Part shown: in pieces, positions 36,395 through 45,778 of the stretch
Layout: each line of letters starts with the position of its first letter
Numbering within the stretch: position 1 is the first letter of the stretch
DNA from: JAQVEM01 sp964556165
GTDB lineage: Bacteria; Actinomycetota; Humimicrobiia; Humimicrobiales; Humimicrobiaceae
DNA length: 64,000 bases
Assembly: GCA_964556165.1 (NCBI GenBank)
Contig: CAZKVH010000001.1
Span: forward strand, 1 to 64,000
Direction of reading: 5' to 3'
Program-made: the position numbers and the translations under genes
Notes under the pieces: model-generated
Database searches by the model: none
The model's input: only the letters and a program-made list of their open reading frames with translations
What the model was told of the DNA's origin: nothing

Positions 36395-37784
36395 TAATAA
36401 ATATAAGATAAGAGGGGAGAAGCTTTTAAGTATATGTAAGGACGCTGCTGCCAGAATAAATAAGCACAAAGTTGACGAATTTGAAATTTTTACAGCAAGC
36501 TCTGTCGAAAATGAAATAGAGATTTTTAAAGAGAAGGTGGAAAAATTAACATTCTCGGATTCGATAGGAATAGGCATAAGAATTTTTAATGATAAATCAA
36601 TAGGATATGCTTATACCACTGTACTTGAAGAAGACAGCATAGAGGATTGTATCGAGAGAGCGGTTTATAATAGCAGAGTTACAGCGAAAGAGGAATATAA
36701 TTTTCTACCATCAGCAGAAGAAACCGCAATTAAAGAAAAGCTTATAAGCGACGACTTATTGTTCAGGGAAAGTTTGCTTGAATATAGCATAGAGGATAAG
36801 ATTGCTCTTGCAAAAAAGCTCGAGAAACTGACAGGAAGTAAAGATAAAAGAGTTGTCGATATAGAAAGTGTTACTTATTATGATAGTATCTACGAAACAG
36901 TAGTTCTAAATTCATCCGGTTTTTGTGATAAGTATAAATCAACTGGCTCCATGATTTATGTAAATGCAATATCAAAGGAAGGCGAGGATACTTCTACCGG
37001 AGATTATTTCGGATGCGGTCGCTCACCTTCTGAGATTAATCTAAATGAAGTCGCGGAGAAAGCAGCAGAAAGGTCTGTTTCAATACTTGGAGCGGAAAAA
37101 ATTAAATCAGGGGTGGTAAATGTTCTTATGGACCCTGTTGTTTCAAATCAGTTCATGGGAATAATAGCTGATAGTGTCAAGGCGGATTCAGTCCAGAAAA
37201 AGAAATCTGTATTTAGAGATAAGATTGGGGAAAAAATATTTTCTATTGATGTAAATATATTTGACGACGGAACTCTACCGGAAGGGCTTTCTTCTATGCC
37301 CTTTGATGGGGAAGGGGTCATAAAAGGAAAGACCGGTGTGTTTGAAAAAGGTTATCTTAAAACTTATCTTTATAATACTTTTACTGCAAGGAAGGATAAT
37401 ACTTTTTCGACAGGTAATGCGGCAAGAGCTTCATATCGCTCAACACCGGAAGTGGGTATTTCGAATTTTTATATAGAGCCGTCCAGGAACAGTTTCGGTA
37501 ATCTATTTAAAGATATGGGAAATGGTTTTTATGTGATAGATATAATTGGATTGCATGCAGGGGTAAATCCTATCTCGGGCCAGATTAGCGTAGGGGCTAA
37601 AGGTTTATGGATAAATAACGGTAAACCTTCCCATCCGGTTAAGGAAGTGACAATAGCTACGGATATCCTGAGTTTCTGTAAAAGCATAAAAGAGATAGGA
37701 AGTGATATAAAATTTACACCTTCGGGTGGTTATATAGGAAGCCCTTCACTTTTAGTGGATAATATAGCTATAAGTGGTAAGTAA
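36387..37784 (+). CDS. pmbA: TldE/PmbA-type protein
   Basis: The 465-residue partner of TldD belongs to the same superfamily but has no HExxxH motif, as expected of the non-catalytic TldE/PmbA subunit. Recognisable elements are 'DSIGIGIRIFNDKSIGYAYTTVLEEDSIEDCIERA' near the N-terminus and 'GVNPISGQISVGAKGLWINNG' near the end. The start ATG lies within the last 8 bp of tldD and is preceded by AGTCAGGA. No peptide precursor gene that could be its substrate was noticed nearby. Confidence 0.92.
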   Translation: MNNNKYKIRGEKLLSICKDAAARINKHKVDEFEIFTASSVENEIEIFKEKVEKLTFSDSIGIGIRIFNDKSIGYAYTTVLEEDSIEDCIERAVYNSRVTAKEEYNFLPSAEETAIKEKLISDDLLFRESLLEYSIEDKIALAKKLEKLTGSKDKRVVDIESVTYYDSIYETVVLNSSGFCDKYKSTGSMIYVNAISKEGEDTSTGDYFGCGRSPSEINLNEVAEKAAERSVSILGAEKIKSGVVNVLMDPVVSNQFMGIIADSVKADSVQKKKSVFRDKIGEKIFSIDVNIFDDGTLPEGLSSMPFDGEGVIKGKTGVFEKGYLKTYLYNTFTARKDNTFSTGNAARASYRSTPEVGISNFYIEPSRNSFGNLFKDMGNGFYVIDIIGLHAGVNPISGQISVGAKGLWINNGKPSHPVKEVTIATDILSFCKSIKEIGSDIKFTPSGGYIGSPSLLVDNIAISGK

Positions 37785-37803
37785 AATAGGGTTTTAAATT
37801 TAT

Positions 37804-38304
37804 TTAACCTGCGATTATGAACCTTACGTAACCCACGGTCTGGCAGATTATGGTTACTATAATTCCTGCGATAAGTACCCCGATAAATATATGGAGAAGC
37901 GCTCTTTTTGGGGGTATACCAAAAACAAAAGCTATTAAAGCCCCTGTCCAGCCACCTGTTATAGGAAGGGGTAGTCCAACGAATGTTATAAGTGCAAAGC
38001 CCTGATATCTTTCAAATCTTTTCGAGTGGCGCCTTCTGGTGTGATTAAAGAGCCATGTAAAAAATCTATCTGCTATTTTGAATCTGCTCATTAAAAATTT
38101 TGATACAGGCTCTAAAATCCATAGAATTGCTATTACAGGTATCATGTTACCTGTTACTGATATTATAAAAGTTTCGAGAATATTCATATTATATGTTGAA
38201 AGAGCAATGGGAATTGATGCACGCAATTCCCCGATTGGAGTCATTGCTGTTAAAAGAGTGGCTATTCTTGGGGATATAAACTCTAGAAAATTTGAAAAAT
38301 CCAT
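37804..38304 (-). CDS. Small multidrug export-like membrane protein (COG2426 type)
   Basis: The 166-residue protein has four or five hydrophobic helices and the pattern of the Sm_multidrug_ex family: 'TPIGELRASIPIAL' in the first loop, 'RYQGFALITFVGLPLPITGGWTGALIAFVFG' in the middle. The family name reflects a prediction; transport has not been established as far as I know. It is related to the DedA-like membrane proteins. It is convergent with pmbA (20 bp) and divergent from uppP, which it may accompany in lipid carrier handling. Confidence 0.8.
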   Translation of the reverse strand: MDFSNFLEFISPRIATLLTAMTPIGELRASIPIALSTYNMNILETFIISVTGNMIPVIAILWILEPVSKFLMSRFKIADRFFTWLFNHTRRRHSKRFERYQGFALITFVGLPLPITGGWTGALIAFVFGIPPKRALLHIFIGVLIAGIIVTIICQTVGYVRFIIAG

Positions 38305-38389
38305 CTAAGCTTTTTTATTTTTAATTATTTTATGCTATATTTTTAAGGTTGTTTATTAATTATCAAAAATTTTTTAATCATTATACAAG

Positions 38390-39331
38390 TTGGATATAGT
38401 ACAGTCAATTATTTTAGGTTTAATTCAGGGAGCTACGGAATTCTTTCCTATAAGCAGTTCAGGACATCTCGTTATTTTGCCTTATTTTTTTAACTGGAAT
38501 TATGTTCCGTTATATTTTACAGTAACTGTCCATTTCGCAACACTGCTTGCTGTAGTCACAGTTTTTTACAGGGAAATATATGAAATAATAAAGGCTGTTA
38601 TTCAGGGTATTTTTGTTAGAAGTAAAAGAAATTCAGGTAATTTCAGGCTTGGGATGTTATTGATAGTCGCAAGCATCCCGGCTGCACTGGTGGGATTTTT
38701 ACTTGATGATTATATTGAAAAAATATTTACAAAACCGTTAATTGCAGCAGGGATGTTAGTTATTACGGCGTTATTTCTCTGGCTTGGTGAGTTAAGAGGC
38801 AGTAAGATCGAATCTGTGATTTCAGAGTCTGATGACCCGGTGATTGGAGAGGGCATACTGGATAGTAAAAAAGAAAATCAAGAAGAGAGCAATACCGGTA
38901 AAATTAATATTGAAAAAAATGGTACCGGAAAGGTAAGGTATAATTTTCCTATAGCTATTGTAACGGGAATAGGTCAGGCTCTGGCTATCTTACCTGGAAT
39001 TTCAAGATCGGGCGCTACTATATCTTTTGCGCGTTTTTTTGGTGTAAAAAGGAGCGAGGCGGTAAAATTTTCATTTTTGCTTTCGGTCCCAATTATTTTT
39101 GGTTCTTTCGTTTTTGAGGTGTCAAAATCATCAGCAATTATTTTTGAAGGTGGACCAGATATTATTTATAACCTGGCCGCAGGTTTTATTTCATCCTATA
39201 TTGCCGGGTTATTTTCGGTAAAGTTTATTGTATATTTAGCAGGAAAAAGAAATTTAAATTATTTTGCGATATACTGTATCTGCCTGGCATTTGCGGTGTT
39301 AGTTTTTTATTTAATTAATAAATTTGTATAG
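38390..39331 (+). CDS. uppP: Undecaprenyl-diphosphatase with extra hydrophilic insert
   Basis: UppP (BacA) removes one phosphate from undecaprenyl diphosphate, renewing the lipid carrier for peptidoglycan. Catalytic elements are intact: 'QGATEFFPISSSGHL' near residue 14 and 'PGISRSGATISFARFFG'. The start is TTG at 38390, fixed by homology ('MDIVQSIILGLIQG'), with no Shine-Dalgarno sequence. At 313 residues it is longer than the usual 265-280 because of a charged insert at about residues 145-187 between helices ('SESDDPVIGEGILDSKKENQ' and onward). The insert should lie on one membrane face and is not a known domain. Confidence 0.93.
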   Translation: MDIVQSIILGLIQGATEFFPISSSGHLVILPYFFNWNYVPLYFTVTVHFATLLAVVTVFYREIYEIIKAVIQGIFVRSKRNSGNFRLGMLLIVASIPAALVGFLLDDYIEKIFTKPLIAAGMLVITALFLWLGELRGSKIESVISESDDPVIGEGILDSKKENQEESNTGKINIEKNGTGKVRYNFPIAIVTGIGQALAILPGISRSGATISFARFFGVKRSEAVKFSFLLSVPIIFGSFVFEVSKSSAIIFEGGPDIIYNLAAGFISSYIAGLFSVKFIVYLAGKRNLNYFAIYCICLAFAVLVFYLINKFV

Positions 39332-39352
39332 AGGAGAGTGAATATTTAAATT

Positions 39353-40072
39353 ATGAAAGGAGTTATACTTGCAGGCGGACTGGGGACACGCCTTATGCCG
39401 TGTACCAAAGTTACAAATAAACACTTGCTTCCGGTATATAATAAGCCAATGATTTATTATCCGCTTGGAACTCTGGTGAATGCGGGGATTAAAGATATAA
39501 TGATAGTCACTGGAGGAAGCCATGCCGGTGATTTTCTAAGGCTTCTTGGCAACGGTCAGGAATTTGGGCTCAAGGATATAAGTTATACTTATCAGGAAGG
39601 AGAGGGAGGTATAGCTGATGCACTTAAGCTTGCCGAGAATTTTGTAGATTACGACAAAGTAATAGTTGTGCTGGGGGATAATATAATTAAGGATGATATA
39701 ACAACTGCTGTTAGGGAATTTGATGAGCAAAAGGAGGGGGCAAGGATATTCCTGAAAGAGGTTAATGACCCTGAAAGGTTCGGGGTTGCTGAAATCGATA
39801 AGGACAGGGTTATAAATATCGAAGAGAAACCAGAGAAGCCGAAAAGTAATTATGCTGTTACAGGTCTTTATATGTATGACAGTAATGTATTTGAAATAAT
39901 CAGAAACCTTAAGCCTTCAAATAGAGGAGAGCTTGAGATAACAGATGTTAATAATGAGTATATAAAGAATGGTACCATGACATACTCAATCCTTAAGGGC
40001 TGGTGGAGCGATGCCGGCACCTTTGAATCATTGTTCAGGGCCAGTCATCTTGTTCGAGAAGCATTAGAGTAA
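39353..40072 (+). CDS. Sugar-phosphate nucleotidyltransferase (RmlA-like, short form)
   Basis: The 239-residue enzyme resembles glucose-1-phosphate thymidylyltransferase: 'ILAGGLGTRLMPCTKVTNKHLLPVYNKPMIYYPL' (NTP-binding signature, residues 5-38), 'VVLGDNI' with the metal-binding aspartate, 'EEKPEKPKSNYAVTGLYMYD' and 'WSDAGTFESL'. It is shorter than the 290-residue tetrameric RmlA and lacks its C-terminal allosteric extension, like the short archaeal and bacterial forms. The exact sugar is uncertain because no rmlB, rmlC or glycosyltransferase gene lies next to it. It is 21 bp behind uppP, so both may serve cell-surface polymers. Confidence 0.87.
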   Translation: MKGVILAGGLGTRLMPCTKVTNKHLLPVYNKPMIYYPLGTLVNAGIKDIMIVTGGSHAGDFLRLLGNGQEFGLKDISYTYQEGEGGIADALKLAENFVDYDKVIVVLGDNIIKDDITTAVREFDEQKEGARIFLKEVNDPERFGVAEIDKDRVINIEEKPEKPKSNYAVTGLYMYDSNVFEIIRNLKPSNRGELEITDVNNEYIKNGTMTYSILKGWWSDAGTFESLFRASHLVREALE

Positions 40073-40125
40073 AAAAATCTCATTTCTGATTTTTAGCAAT
40101 AGCTAAATTATGTTTGAAAAAATAT

Positions 40126-40335
40126 TCAGTACTTTACTATATTTGTTGAATTACAGTAATAACATCTTAATATATTGTGGGAACTTTTCCAGCTTTTATC
40201 TGAGATTACATAAGCCCATGTAATTGAATCCTTCTCTTTTTTATTATCAGCATCCTGATATATTATTGCATTACCTTCTTCTTTTACTGTTCCGACAAAT
40301 TTATAGGTGTTACCACAATCCAGGCATTTATACAT
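40126..40335 (-). CDS. Small zinc-ribbon protein
   Basis: A 69-residue protein with two CxxC knuckles: C4-x2-C7 at the N-terminus ('YKCLDCGNTYKF') and C58-x2-C61 near the end ('RCYYCNSTNIV'). These could form one zinc ribbon. The middle part is polar. GGGAGG lies four bases before its ATG on the minus strand, so I believe it is real. No function is recognised; it stands alone between two rightward genes. Confidence 0.7.
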   Translation of the reverse strand: MYKCLDCGNTYKFVGTVKEEGNAIIYQDADNKKEKDSITWAYVISDKSWKSSHNILRCYYCNSTNIVKY

Positions 40336-40567
40336 TTTTCCTCCCGGTGTAATTAAAAGTTTTTATATGTGATATTATGATATATTATAATATATTATAG
40401 TATATTATTAGATTAATACAATATAATTTTGATACAAATTAAAAAAATTTTTTTTAAAAATGCTGTTATTCTATGATTATTATATTTAAGTTGTTTTATT
40501 ACTAAATAAATGGATAATTTATTTGACTAAAAAAAATACCTCTGGTAATATCTTTTCAGAATTATAA

Positions 40568-40843
40568 TTGATTTTCTATAATGTCATGCAAATGAGAATT
40601 GAAAAACAAAAAGTCAGAGTAAAGATTAAGACTGAATCGAGCATAATTAATGGTACGGTCTATACTCTGGTTGATGGAAGATTGAGCGACTATATAACAT
40701 CTCAGAAAAATAAGTTTATACCGGTAGCTGATGCAGAAGTATTTTATATAGATAACTCTGGAAGAATTATAGATGAAAACGGAGCTAAAAGAGAGATTGT
40801 TTTTATAAATGTAGAAAAAATTGAGATGATAGAATATTTATAA
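40568..40843 (+). CDS. Small conserved-looking hypothetical protein
   Basis: The 91-residue product from ATG 40568, or 83 residues from ATG 40592; neither has a visible Shine-Dalgarno sequence. It is hydrophilic with alternating beta-type stretches: 'KQKVRVKIKTESSIINGTVYTL' and 'FIPVADAEVFYIDNSGRI', ending 'IVFINVEKIEMIEYL'. It resembles small single-domain proteins of the DUF6812 kind, by eye only. It lies 67 bp upstream of the thioredoxin gene. Function unknown. Confidence 0.6.
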   Translation: MIFYNVMQMRIEKQKVRVKIKTESSIINGTVYTLVDGRLSDYITSQKNKFIPVADAEVFYIDNSGRIIDENGAKREIVFINVEKIEMIEYL

Positions 40844-40910
40844 TTCTGAGCCATTTATTTGAAAGTATATATTATTTAAAAGAATAGTTATATCGAAAGG
40901 TAAAGTAGTA

Positions 40911-41237
40911 TTGTCCGGGTTTCTTCATGAGTTTGATGAATCAAATTTTATCAACGAAGTAATTAATTCATCGGTTCCTGTGCTTGTTGATTTCTGGGCT
41001 GTATGGTGCGGGCCGTGCAGGTTATTGGAGCCGGGTCTTGAAAAGATAGCCGAAGAAAAGAAGGGTTTATTAAAAGTTGGAAGGCTTAACATAGATGAGA
41101 ATGGATATATCGCATCCAGGTATAGTATAAGCAGCATTCCGGCTTTGATGTTATTCAAAGGTGGCGGACCTGTCAAAATGCTTGTAGGTGCTATGCCTAA
41201 AGATAGAATATTAAATGAGATCTCTCAGTTCTTGTGA
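40911..41237 (+). CDS. trxA: Thioredoxin
   Basis: The 108-residue protein has the thioredoxin active site WCGPC (residues 32-36), preceded by 'PVLVDFWA' and followed by the cis-proline in 'YSISSIPALMLFKGGG'. It reduces protein disulfides in the cytoplasm. The start is TTG at 40911, ten bases after AAAGG. No thioredoxin reductase is in the window. Compared with typical trxA the tail is standard ('PKDRILNEISQFL'). Confidence 0.92.
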   Translation: MSGFLHEFDESNFINEVINSSVPVLVDFWAVWCGPCRLLEPGLEKIAEEKKGLLKVGRLNIDENGYIASRYSISSIPALMLFKGGGPVKMLVGAMPKDRILNEISQFL

Positions 41238-41241
41238 GTTG

Positions 41242-42042
41242 ATGGGAAAGTTTTTCATAGGAACCTCCGGTTATAGCTATGATGATTGGAATGTAAATTT
41301 CTATCCACCGGAACTTGATAAAAAAGAACAGTTAAAATATTACAGCAGTTTTTTTAATACAGTAGAAATAAATTTTACTTACTATACTCTTCCATATCCT
41401 CATATCTTTAAAAGGATGTCAGAAAAAGTAGGAGAGGATTTTGTTTTTTCTGTAAAAGCCCACAGCAATGTCACACATTCCAGGGATTTTAAAATTGAAG
41501 AGATTGAACAGTTTATTATTTCGCTCCAGCCATTTATTGATAAAGGCCTGATGGGCTCGATACTTTTTCAATTTCCCTGGGCTTTTGGATTTAGCAGGAG
41601 GAATTTTGATTATTTAACTCTGATAAGGGAAAGATTCCAGGACCTGGAGCTAAGTGTGGAATTCAGAAATAACAGCTGGTTAAAAGAAGAGACAATCGAA
41701 CATTTGAAAAATCTAAATATAGGTTTTTGTAATGTGGATGAACCAGGTCTCAAAGGATTGCTGCCACCTACTAATATTGTGACCAGTGAAACAGGATATA
41801 TAAGATTTCATGGGAGAAATGGAATGAACTGGTGGAATCCAAAATATTCTTATCAGAGATATGATTATCTTTATACGAGAGAGGAACTGACTGAATGGAT
41901 GCCCAGAATAAAGAAGGTTATGGAAAAAACGAAGAGAACTTACATATATTTTAATAACCATTATAAAGCGAAGGCTATAAAATCTGCTAAAATCCTCAGG
42001 GAACTTATTGAAACCAGCGATATTTCTACTTCACAAAATTAG
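41242..42042 (+). CDS. DUF72 family protein (YecE-like)
   Basis: The 266-residue protein belongs to the DUF72 TIM-barrel-like family: 'FFIGTSGYSYDDW' at the start, 'YYSSFFNTVEINFTYYTLP', 'VEFRNNSWLKEETIEHL' and the C-terminal 'TYIYFNNHYKAKAIKSA'. Its biochemical role is not established. I start it at ATG 41242, which opens directly into the conserved N-terminus; the ATG at 41215 overlaps trxA and adds nine residues with no family similarity. The gene starts 5 bp after trxA, so the two are probably one transcript. Confidence 0.88.
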   Translation: MGKFFIGTSGYSYDDWNVNFYPPELDKKEQLKYYSSFFNTVEINFTYYTLPYPHIFKRMSEKVGEDFVFSVKAHSNVTHSRDFKIEEIEQFIISLQPFIDKGLMGSILFQFPWAFGFSRRNFDYLTLIRERFQDLELSVEFRNNSWLKEETIEHLKNLNIGFCNVDEPGLKGLLPPTNIVTSETGYIRFHGRNGMNWWNPKYSYQRYDYLYTREELTEWMPRIKKVMEKTKRTYIYFNNHYKAKAIKSAKILRELIETSDISTSQN

Positions 42043-42132
42043 ACTAATTATATAAAATCTATTAAACAGTTTTAAGGGTTTGATTTATAAATTCAATAAT
42101 TATGATATGAGGATAGAACAAGGATAAAAAGC

Positions 42133-45100
42133 ATGTTTGAGAAAGTTAATAGTAATGTTGATCTGGTAAAGCTGGAAGAAAGAGTTTTAAATTTCTGGAA
42201 AAAAAATAATATTTTTGAAAAGACCCTGAAAAAAACCGAGGGGAAGGAAAGGTTTGTTTTTTATGAAGGACCTCCTACTGCAAATGGATTGCCCGGCGTG
42301 CATCATGTTCTTTCACGTGTTTATAAGGATATTTTTCCAAGATATAAAACTATGAAGGGGTTTTATGTGGCAAGAAAAGCAGGCTGGGATACTCATGGGC
42401 TGCCTGTGGAAATTGAGGTTGAGAAAGAGCTGAAAATTAATTCAAAAAAAGAAATAGAAGAAATTGGTATTGAAAAATTCAATAGCCTGTGCAGGCAGAG
42501 TGTAATGAAATACGAAGGGGAATGGCAAAAGCTAACCGAGCGTATAGGTTTCTGGCTGGATATGGATAATGCTTATCTAACTTTTAAAAATGATTATATT
42601 GAAACCATATGGTGGATATTAAAGAAAATATGGGAAAGCGGTTTATTGTATCAGGATTACAAGATTGTTCCTTATTGCCCGAGATGTGGGACAGCGCTTT
42701 CCTCTCATGAGATAGCACTGGGTTATAAAGAAGTGGAAGATTTTTCTATAACGGTAAAATTTCCCTGTTCCGGAAAAGAGAATACATATTTTCTTGTCTG
42801 GACAACAACTCCCTGGACTTTAATATCAAATGTAGCTGCAGCAGTAAACAGGGAATCTGATTATGCCGAGGTTAATTATAAAGGCGAAAACCTGATAATG
42901 GTAAAAAGCCTTATAGACTCAGTTCTCGGAGAAAATTCAGAATATACTATTAATTCTGTCTTTAAGGGAAGTGAGATTATTTCTTTAAAATATGAGCCTC
43001 TTTATGATTATTCGGATGGAAAAGAAAATGCTTTCAAAATAATAGGAGGTGATTTTGTTTCTACCGAAGAAGGTACAGGAATTGTCCATATTGCACCTGC
43101 TTTTGGTGAGGATGATATGAATGCAGGAAGAGAAAATAATCTCCCGATTATACAGATGGTTAATGAAGAAGGAAGATTCAAGAAAAATGTTAAAAAGTTT
43201 GCTGGATTGTTCACAGAAGAAGCAAATCCGGAGATAATAAAGGACCTGGAAGAAAGGAAAATACTTTTTGGAGTTAAAAAAATAAAACACTCCTATCCTT
43301 TTTGCTGGAGATGTGATAGCAGGCTGATGTATTATGCGAAGAAAAGCTGGTATATAAAGACTTCAGCAATAAAAGAAGATCTTATAAAATCCAACGAAGA
43401 AATAAACTGGTATCCCGAGCATATAAAATATGGAAGATTCGGGAAGTGGCTTGAAAATAATATTGATTGGGCTCTTACCAGAGAGAGGTACTGGGGCACT
43501 CCTCTTCCTGTATGGATGGATGAAAATGGTCATACCGTTTGCATAGGAAGCATAGCGGAGTTAAAAGAGAAAGCAGTTAACCTTCCTGAGAACCTGGACC
43601 TCCACAGGCCTTTTGTGGACGATATTATAATAAAATGTCCTGTGTGCGGTAAAGACATGAGAAGGGTTCCTGAAGTTATAGATGTCTGGTTTGACTCCGG
43701 TTCAATGCCTTATGCACAATATCATTATCCTTTTGAAAATGAAGATTTATTTAAGGAGAATTTCCCGGCAGATTTTATTTGCGAAGCTATAGACCAGACC
43801 AGAGGATGGTTTTATACTCTTCTTGCTATTTCTACATTGCTTTTTAAAAAATCATGTTATAAGAATGTATTATGTCTCGGACTTATAAATGATGAAGAGG
43901 GACAGAAGATGTCCAAGTCCAGGGGTAATGTCGTAAATCCGTGGGATATTTTGAACAAACAGGGAGCAGATTCGCTAAGATGGTATTTCTTTACAGGAGT
44001 ATCTCCATGGTTGCCAAAGAACTTTTCAGTTAAGGCTATTGATGAAGTGGTAAGGAAATTTATACTTACTCTCTGGAATACATATACTTTCTTTATAATC
44101 TATGCAAATATAGATAATTTTAATCCTTATGAATATGAGCTTGAAGTAAAAGACAGATTTGAAATTGACCGATGGATATTATCCGAACTTAACCGGACCA
44201 TAAAAAAGGTTAACAATCTGATGGATAGTTTTAATGTTACTGAAAGTGGAAGGGAAATTCAGAGTTTTGTTGATACTCTTTCTAACTGGTATGTGAGAAG
44301 GAGTAGAAGAAGATTCTGGAAAAGTGAGGAAGATAAGGACAAAATAAGTGCTTATAAAACACTCTACGAATGCCTGGTAAACGTTTCTATATTATGCGCT
44401 CCATTTATACCATTTATAAGTGAGGAAATTTATAAAAACCTGACCGGCAGCCTCGGGAAAGGTGAAGAGAGTGTACATCTGGAAAGTTATCCTGAAGTCA
44501 ATGAAAGCCTTATAGATGAAGACCTGAGTTTTAAAATGGATACAGCCCGTAGAGTTGTTAATCTTGGTAGGGCAATAAGGAATAAAGTTAATATTAAAGT
44601 AAGGCAGCCGATTAAGGAAGTGCTGGTGTACTTTGAAAGAGACGGCAGGAAAAAAGAAGCTATTAATTATTTTAAAGATATTATTATCAGTGAACTTAAT
44701 GTGAAAGAAATTGGTTTTACTGAAGATATAAGTGAGCTAATTTTATATGATATAAAACCAAACCTTTCATTGCTCGGCAGGAAATATGGCAGTAAGGTTC
44801 CTTTAATAAAGGAGGCGCTTTTTTCCGGGAATCAGATGCGAATTGCTCTTAAAGTTAAGAATAATAAAAATGTGAACCTGATTGTTGATGGCGAACAGAT
44901 AGAGCTGTTGCCCGAGGAAGTAATAGTTGAAGTAAAAAATAAAGAAGGCATCGGGGTAGAGAGCGATGGAGAATTTATTGTAGGTCTTCCTACCGTTATA
45001 TCAGAGGATTTAATGGAAGAAGGATTTTGCAGAGAGCTGGTGCACCAGATACAGAATCTAAGGAAAGAAGCGGGTTTTCAGATAGAAAATACAATAGAAC

Positions 45101-45288
45101 TTGCTCTGGAAACAGGTGTTAATGATAGTGTATTAGAAAAATTCAGGGGTTATATAATGAAAGAAACTCTGAGTAAGTCAATTGGTTCTGATTTTAAAAA
45201 AGATATGTTCGTTAAAAAGGTGAGCGTAAATGGCAAAGATTTAAGAATCGGCATAAGAGTTGTTGGGAGTATAAGCCAGGATGGATAA
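42133..45288 (+). CDS. ileS: Isoleucyl-tRNA synthetase, IleS2 (eukaryote-like) type
   Basis: Charges tRNA-Ile. The 1051-residue class I enzyme has the HIGH-region 'PPTANGLPGVHHVLSRVYKD' (HHVL replacing HIGH), editing domain sequences 'TTTPWTLISNVAAAVN' and 'DVWFDSGSMPYAQYHYPF', and KMSKS near residue 592. The HIGH-region wording and length match the longer eukaryote-like IleS2 class, which in studied bacteria is naturally insensitive to mupirocin, rather than the IleS1 form. A Cys pair near 'RCGTAL' and 'KCPVCGKDM' may bind zinc. It overlaps lspA by 8 bp and precedes rluD. No T-box was found in the 90-bp upstream gap. Confidence 0.95.
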   Translation: MFEKVNSNVDLVKLEERVLNFWKKNNIFEKTLKKTEGKERFVFYEGPPTANGLPGVHHVLSRVYKDIFPRYKTMKGFYVARKAGWDTHGLPVEIEVEKELKINSKKEIEEIGIEKFNSLCRQSVMKYEGEWQKLTERIGFWLDMDNAYLTFKNDYIETIWWILKKIWESGLLYQDYKIVPYCPRCGTALSSHEIALGYKEVEDFSITVKFPCSGKENTYFLVWTTTPWTLISNVAAAVNRESDYAEVNYKGENLIMVKSLIDSVLGENSEYTINSVFKGSEIISLKYEPLYDYSDGKENAFKIIGGDFVSTEEGTGIVHIAPAFGEDDMNAGRENNLPIIQMVNEEGRFKKNVKKFAGLFTEEANPEIIKDLEERKILFGVKKIKHSYPFCWRCDSRLMYYAKKSWYIKTSAIKEDLIKSNEEINWYPEHIKYGRFGKWLENNIDWALTRERYWGTPLPVWMDENGHTVCIGSIAELKEKAVNLPENLDLHRPFVDDIIIKCPVCGKDMRRVPEVIDVWFDSGSMPYAQYHYPFENEDLFKENFPADFICEAIDQTRGWFYTLLAISTLLFKKSCYKNVLCLGLINDEEGQKMSKSRGNVVNPWDILNKQGADSLRWYFFTGVSPWLPKNFSVKAIDEVVRKFILTLWNTYTFFIIYANIDNFNPYEYELEVKDRFEIDRWILSELNRTIKKVNNLMDSFNVTESGREIQSFVDTLSNWYVRRSRRRFWKSEEDKDKISAYKTLYECLVNVSILCAPFIPFISEEIYKNLTGSLGKGEESVHLESYPEVNESLIDEDLSFKMDTARRVVNLGRAIRNKVNIKVRQPIKEVLVYFERDGRKKEAINYFKDIIISELNVKEIGFTEDISELILYDIKPNLSLLGRKYGSKVPLIKEALFSGNQMRIALKVKNNKNVNLIVDGEQIELLPEEVIVEVKNKEGIGVESDGEFIVGLPTVISEDLMEEGFCRELVHQIQNLRKEAGFQIENTIELALETGVNDSVLEKFRGYIMKETLSKSIGSDFKKDMFVKKVSVNGKDLRIGIRVVGSISQDG

Positions 45289-45778
45289 GAGAGCAACAAG
45301 AAATATTTTAATGAATTTGTATTTTATATTAACCGGTATTTGTATAATGGTGATTGACCAGGTAACAAAATATATGGTTATCCAGAAGCTACCGGTTAAT
45401 AGGTCAATAGAAATAATAAAAAATTTTTTTTATATAACACACGTCAGCAATACAGGTGCAGCTTTTGGCATGTTCCAGGGTCATGTGAAGATTCTTGCTA
45501 TTGTATCAATTGTTGCTATTTTTATGATAGTAATTTTAAAGATAGTTCTCAGTATCAATTCTGCATTTTACAATATATCTCTTGGCTTTATTCTTGGTGG
45601 CGCACTGGGCAATCTTATTGATAGGTATTTTGTGGGTAAGGTTACTGATTTTTTTAATTTCACTTTTTTTGGAGCAGTCTTTAATGTTGCCGATCTCTTT
45701 ATTAATATAGGGTTTTGTTTTACTATAATAGCTATATTAAAAGAGTATGCAGGGAGCAGGAAGCTTAAGGAGAGTTGA
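45281..45778 (+). CDS. lspA: Lipoprotein signal peptidase (signal peptidase II)
   Basis: Cleaves signal peptides from diacylglyceryl-modified prolipoproteins. The 165-residue, four-helix membrane protease has the two catalytic aspartates: D114 in 'GALGNLIDRYFVGKVTDFFNF' and D138 in 'VFNVADLFINIG'. The conserved 'SNTGAAFGMF' loop is also present. The lipoproteins at 33482-34057 and possibly 17141-18430 are candidate substrates. It overlaps ileS by 8 bp and rluD by about 4 bp, the usual ileS-lspA-rluD operon. Confidence 0.95.
   Translation: MDKRATRNILMNLYFILTGICIMVIDQVTKYMVIQKLPVNRSIEIIKNFFYITHVSNTGAAFGMFQGHVKILAIVSIVAIFMIVILKIVLSINSAFYNISLGFILGGALGNLIDRYFVGKVTDFFNFTFFGAVFNVADLFINIGFCFTIIAILKEYAGSRKLKES

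Noticed and set aside
40336..40567. Tandem TATATTATAATATATT-like repeats
   Set aside because: Simple AT-rich drift in an intergenic stretch; no regular period or fold.
42043..42132. Possible T-box leader before ileS
   Set aside because: The gap is only 90 bp and has no T-box sequence, specifier stem or terminator.
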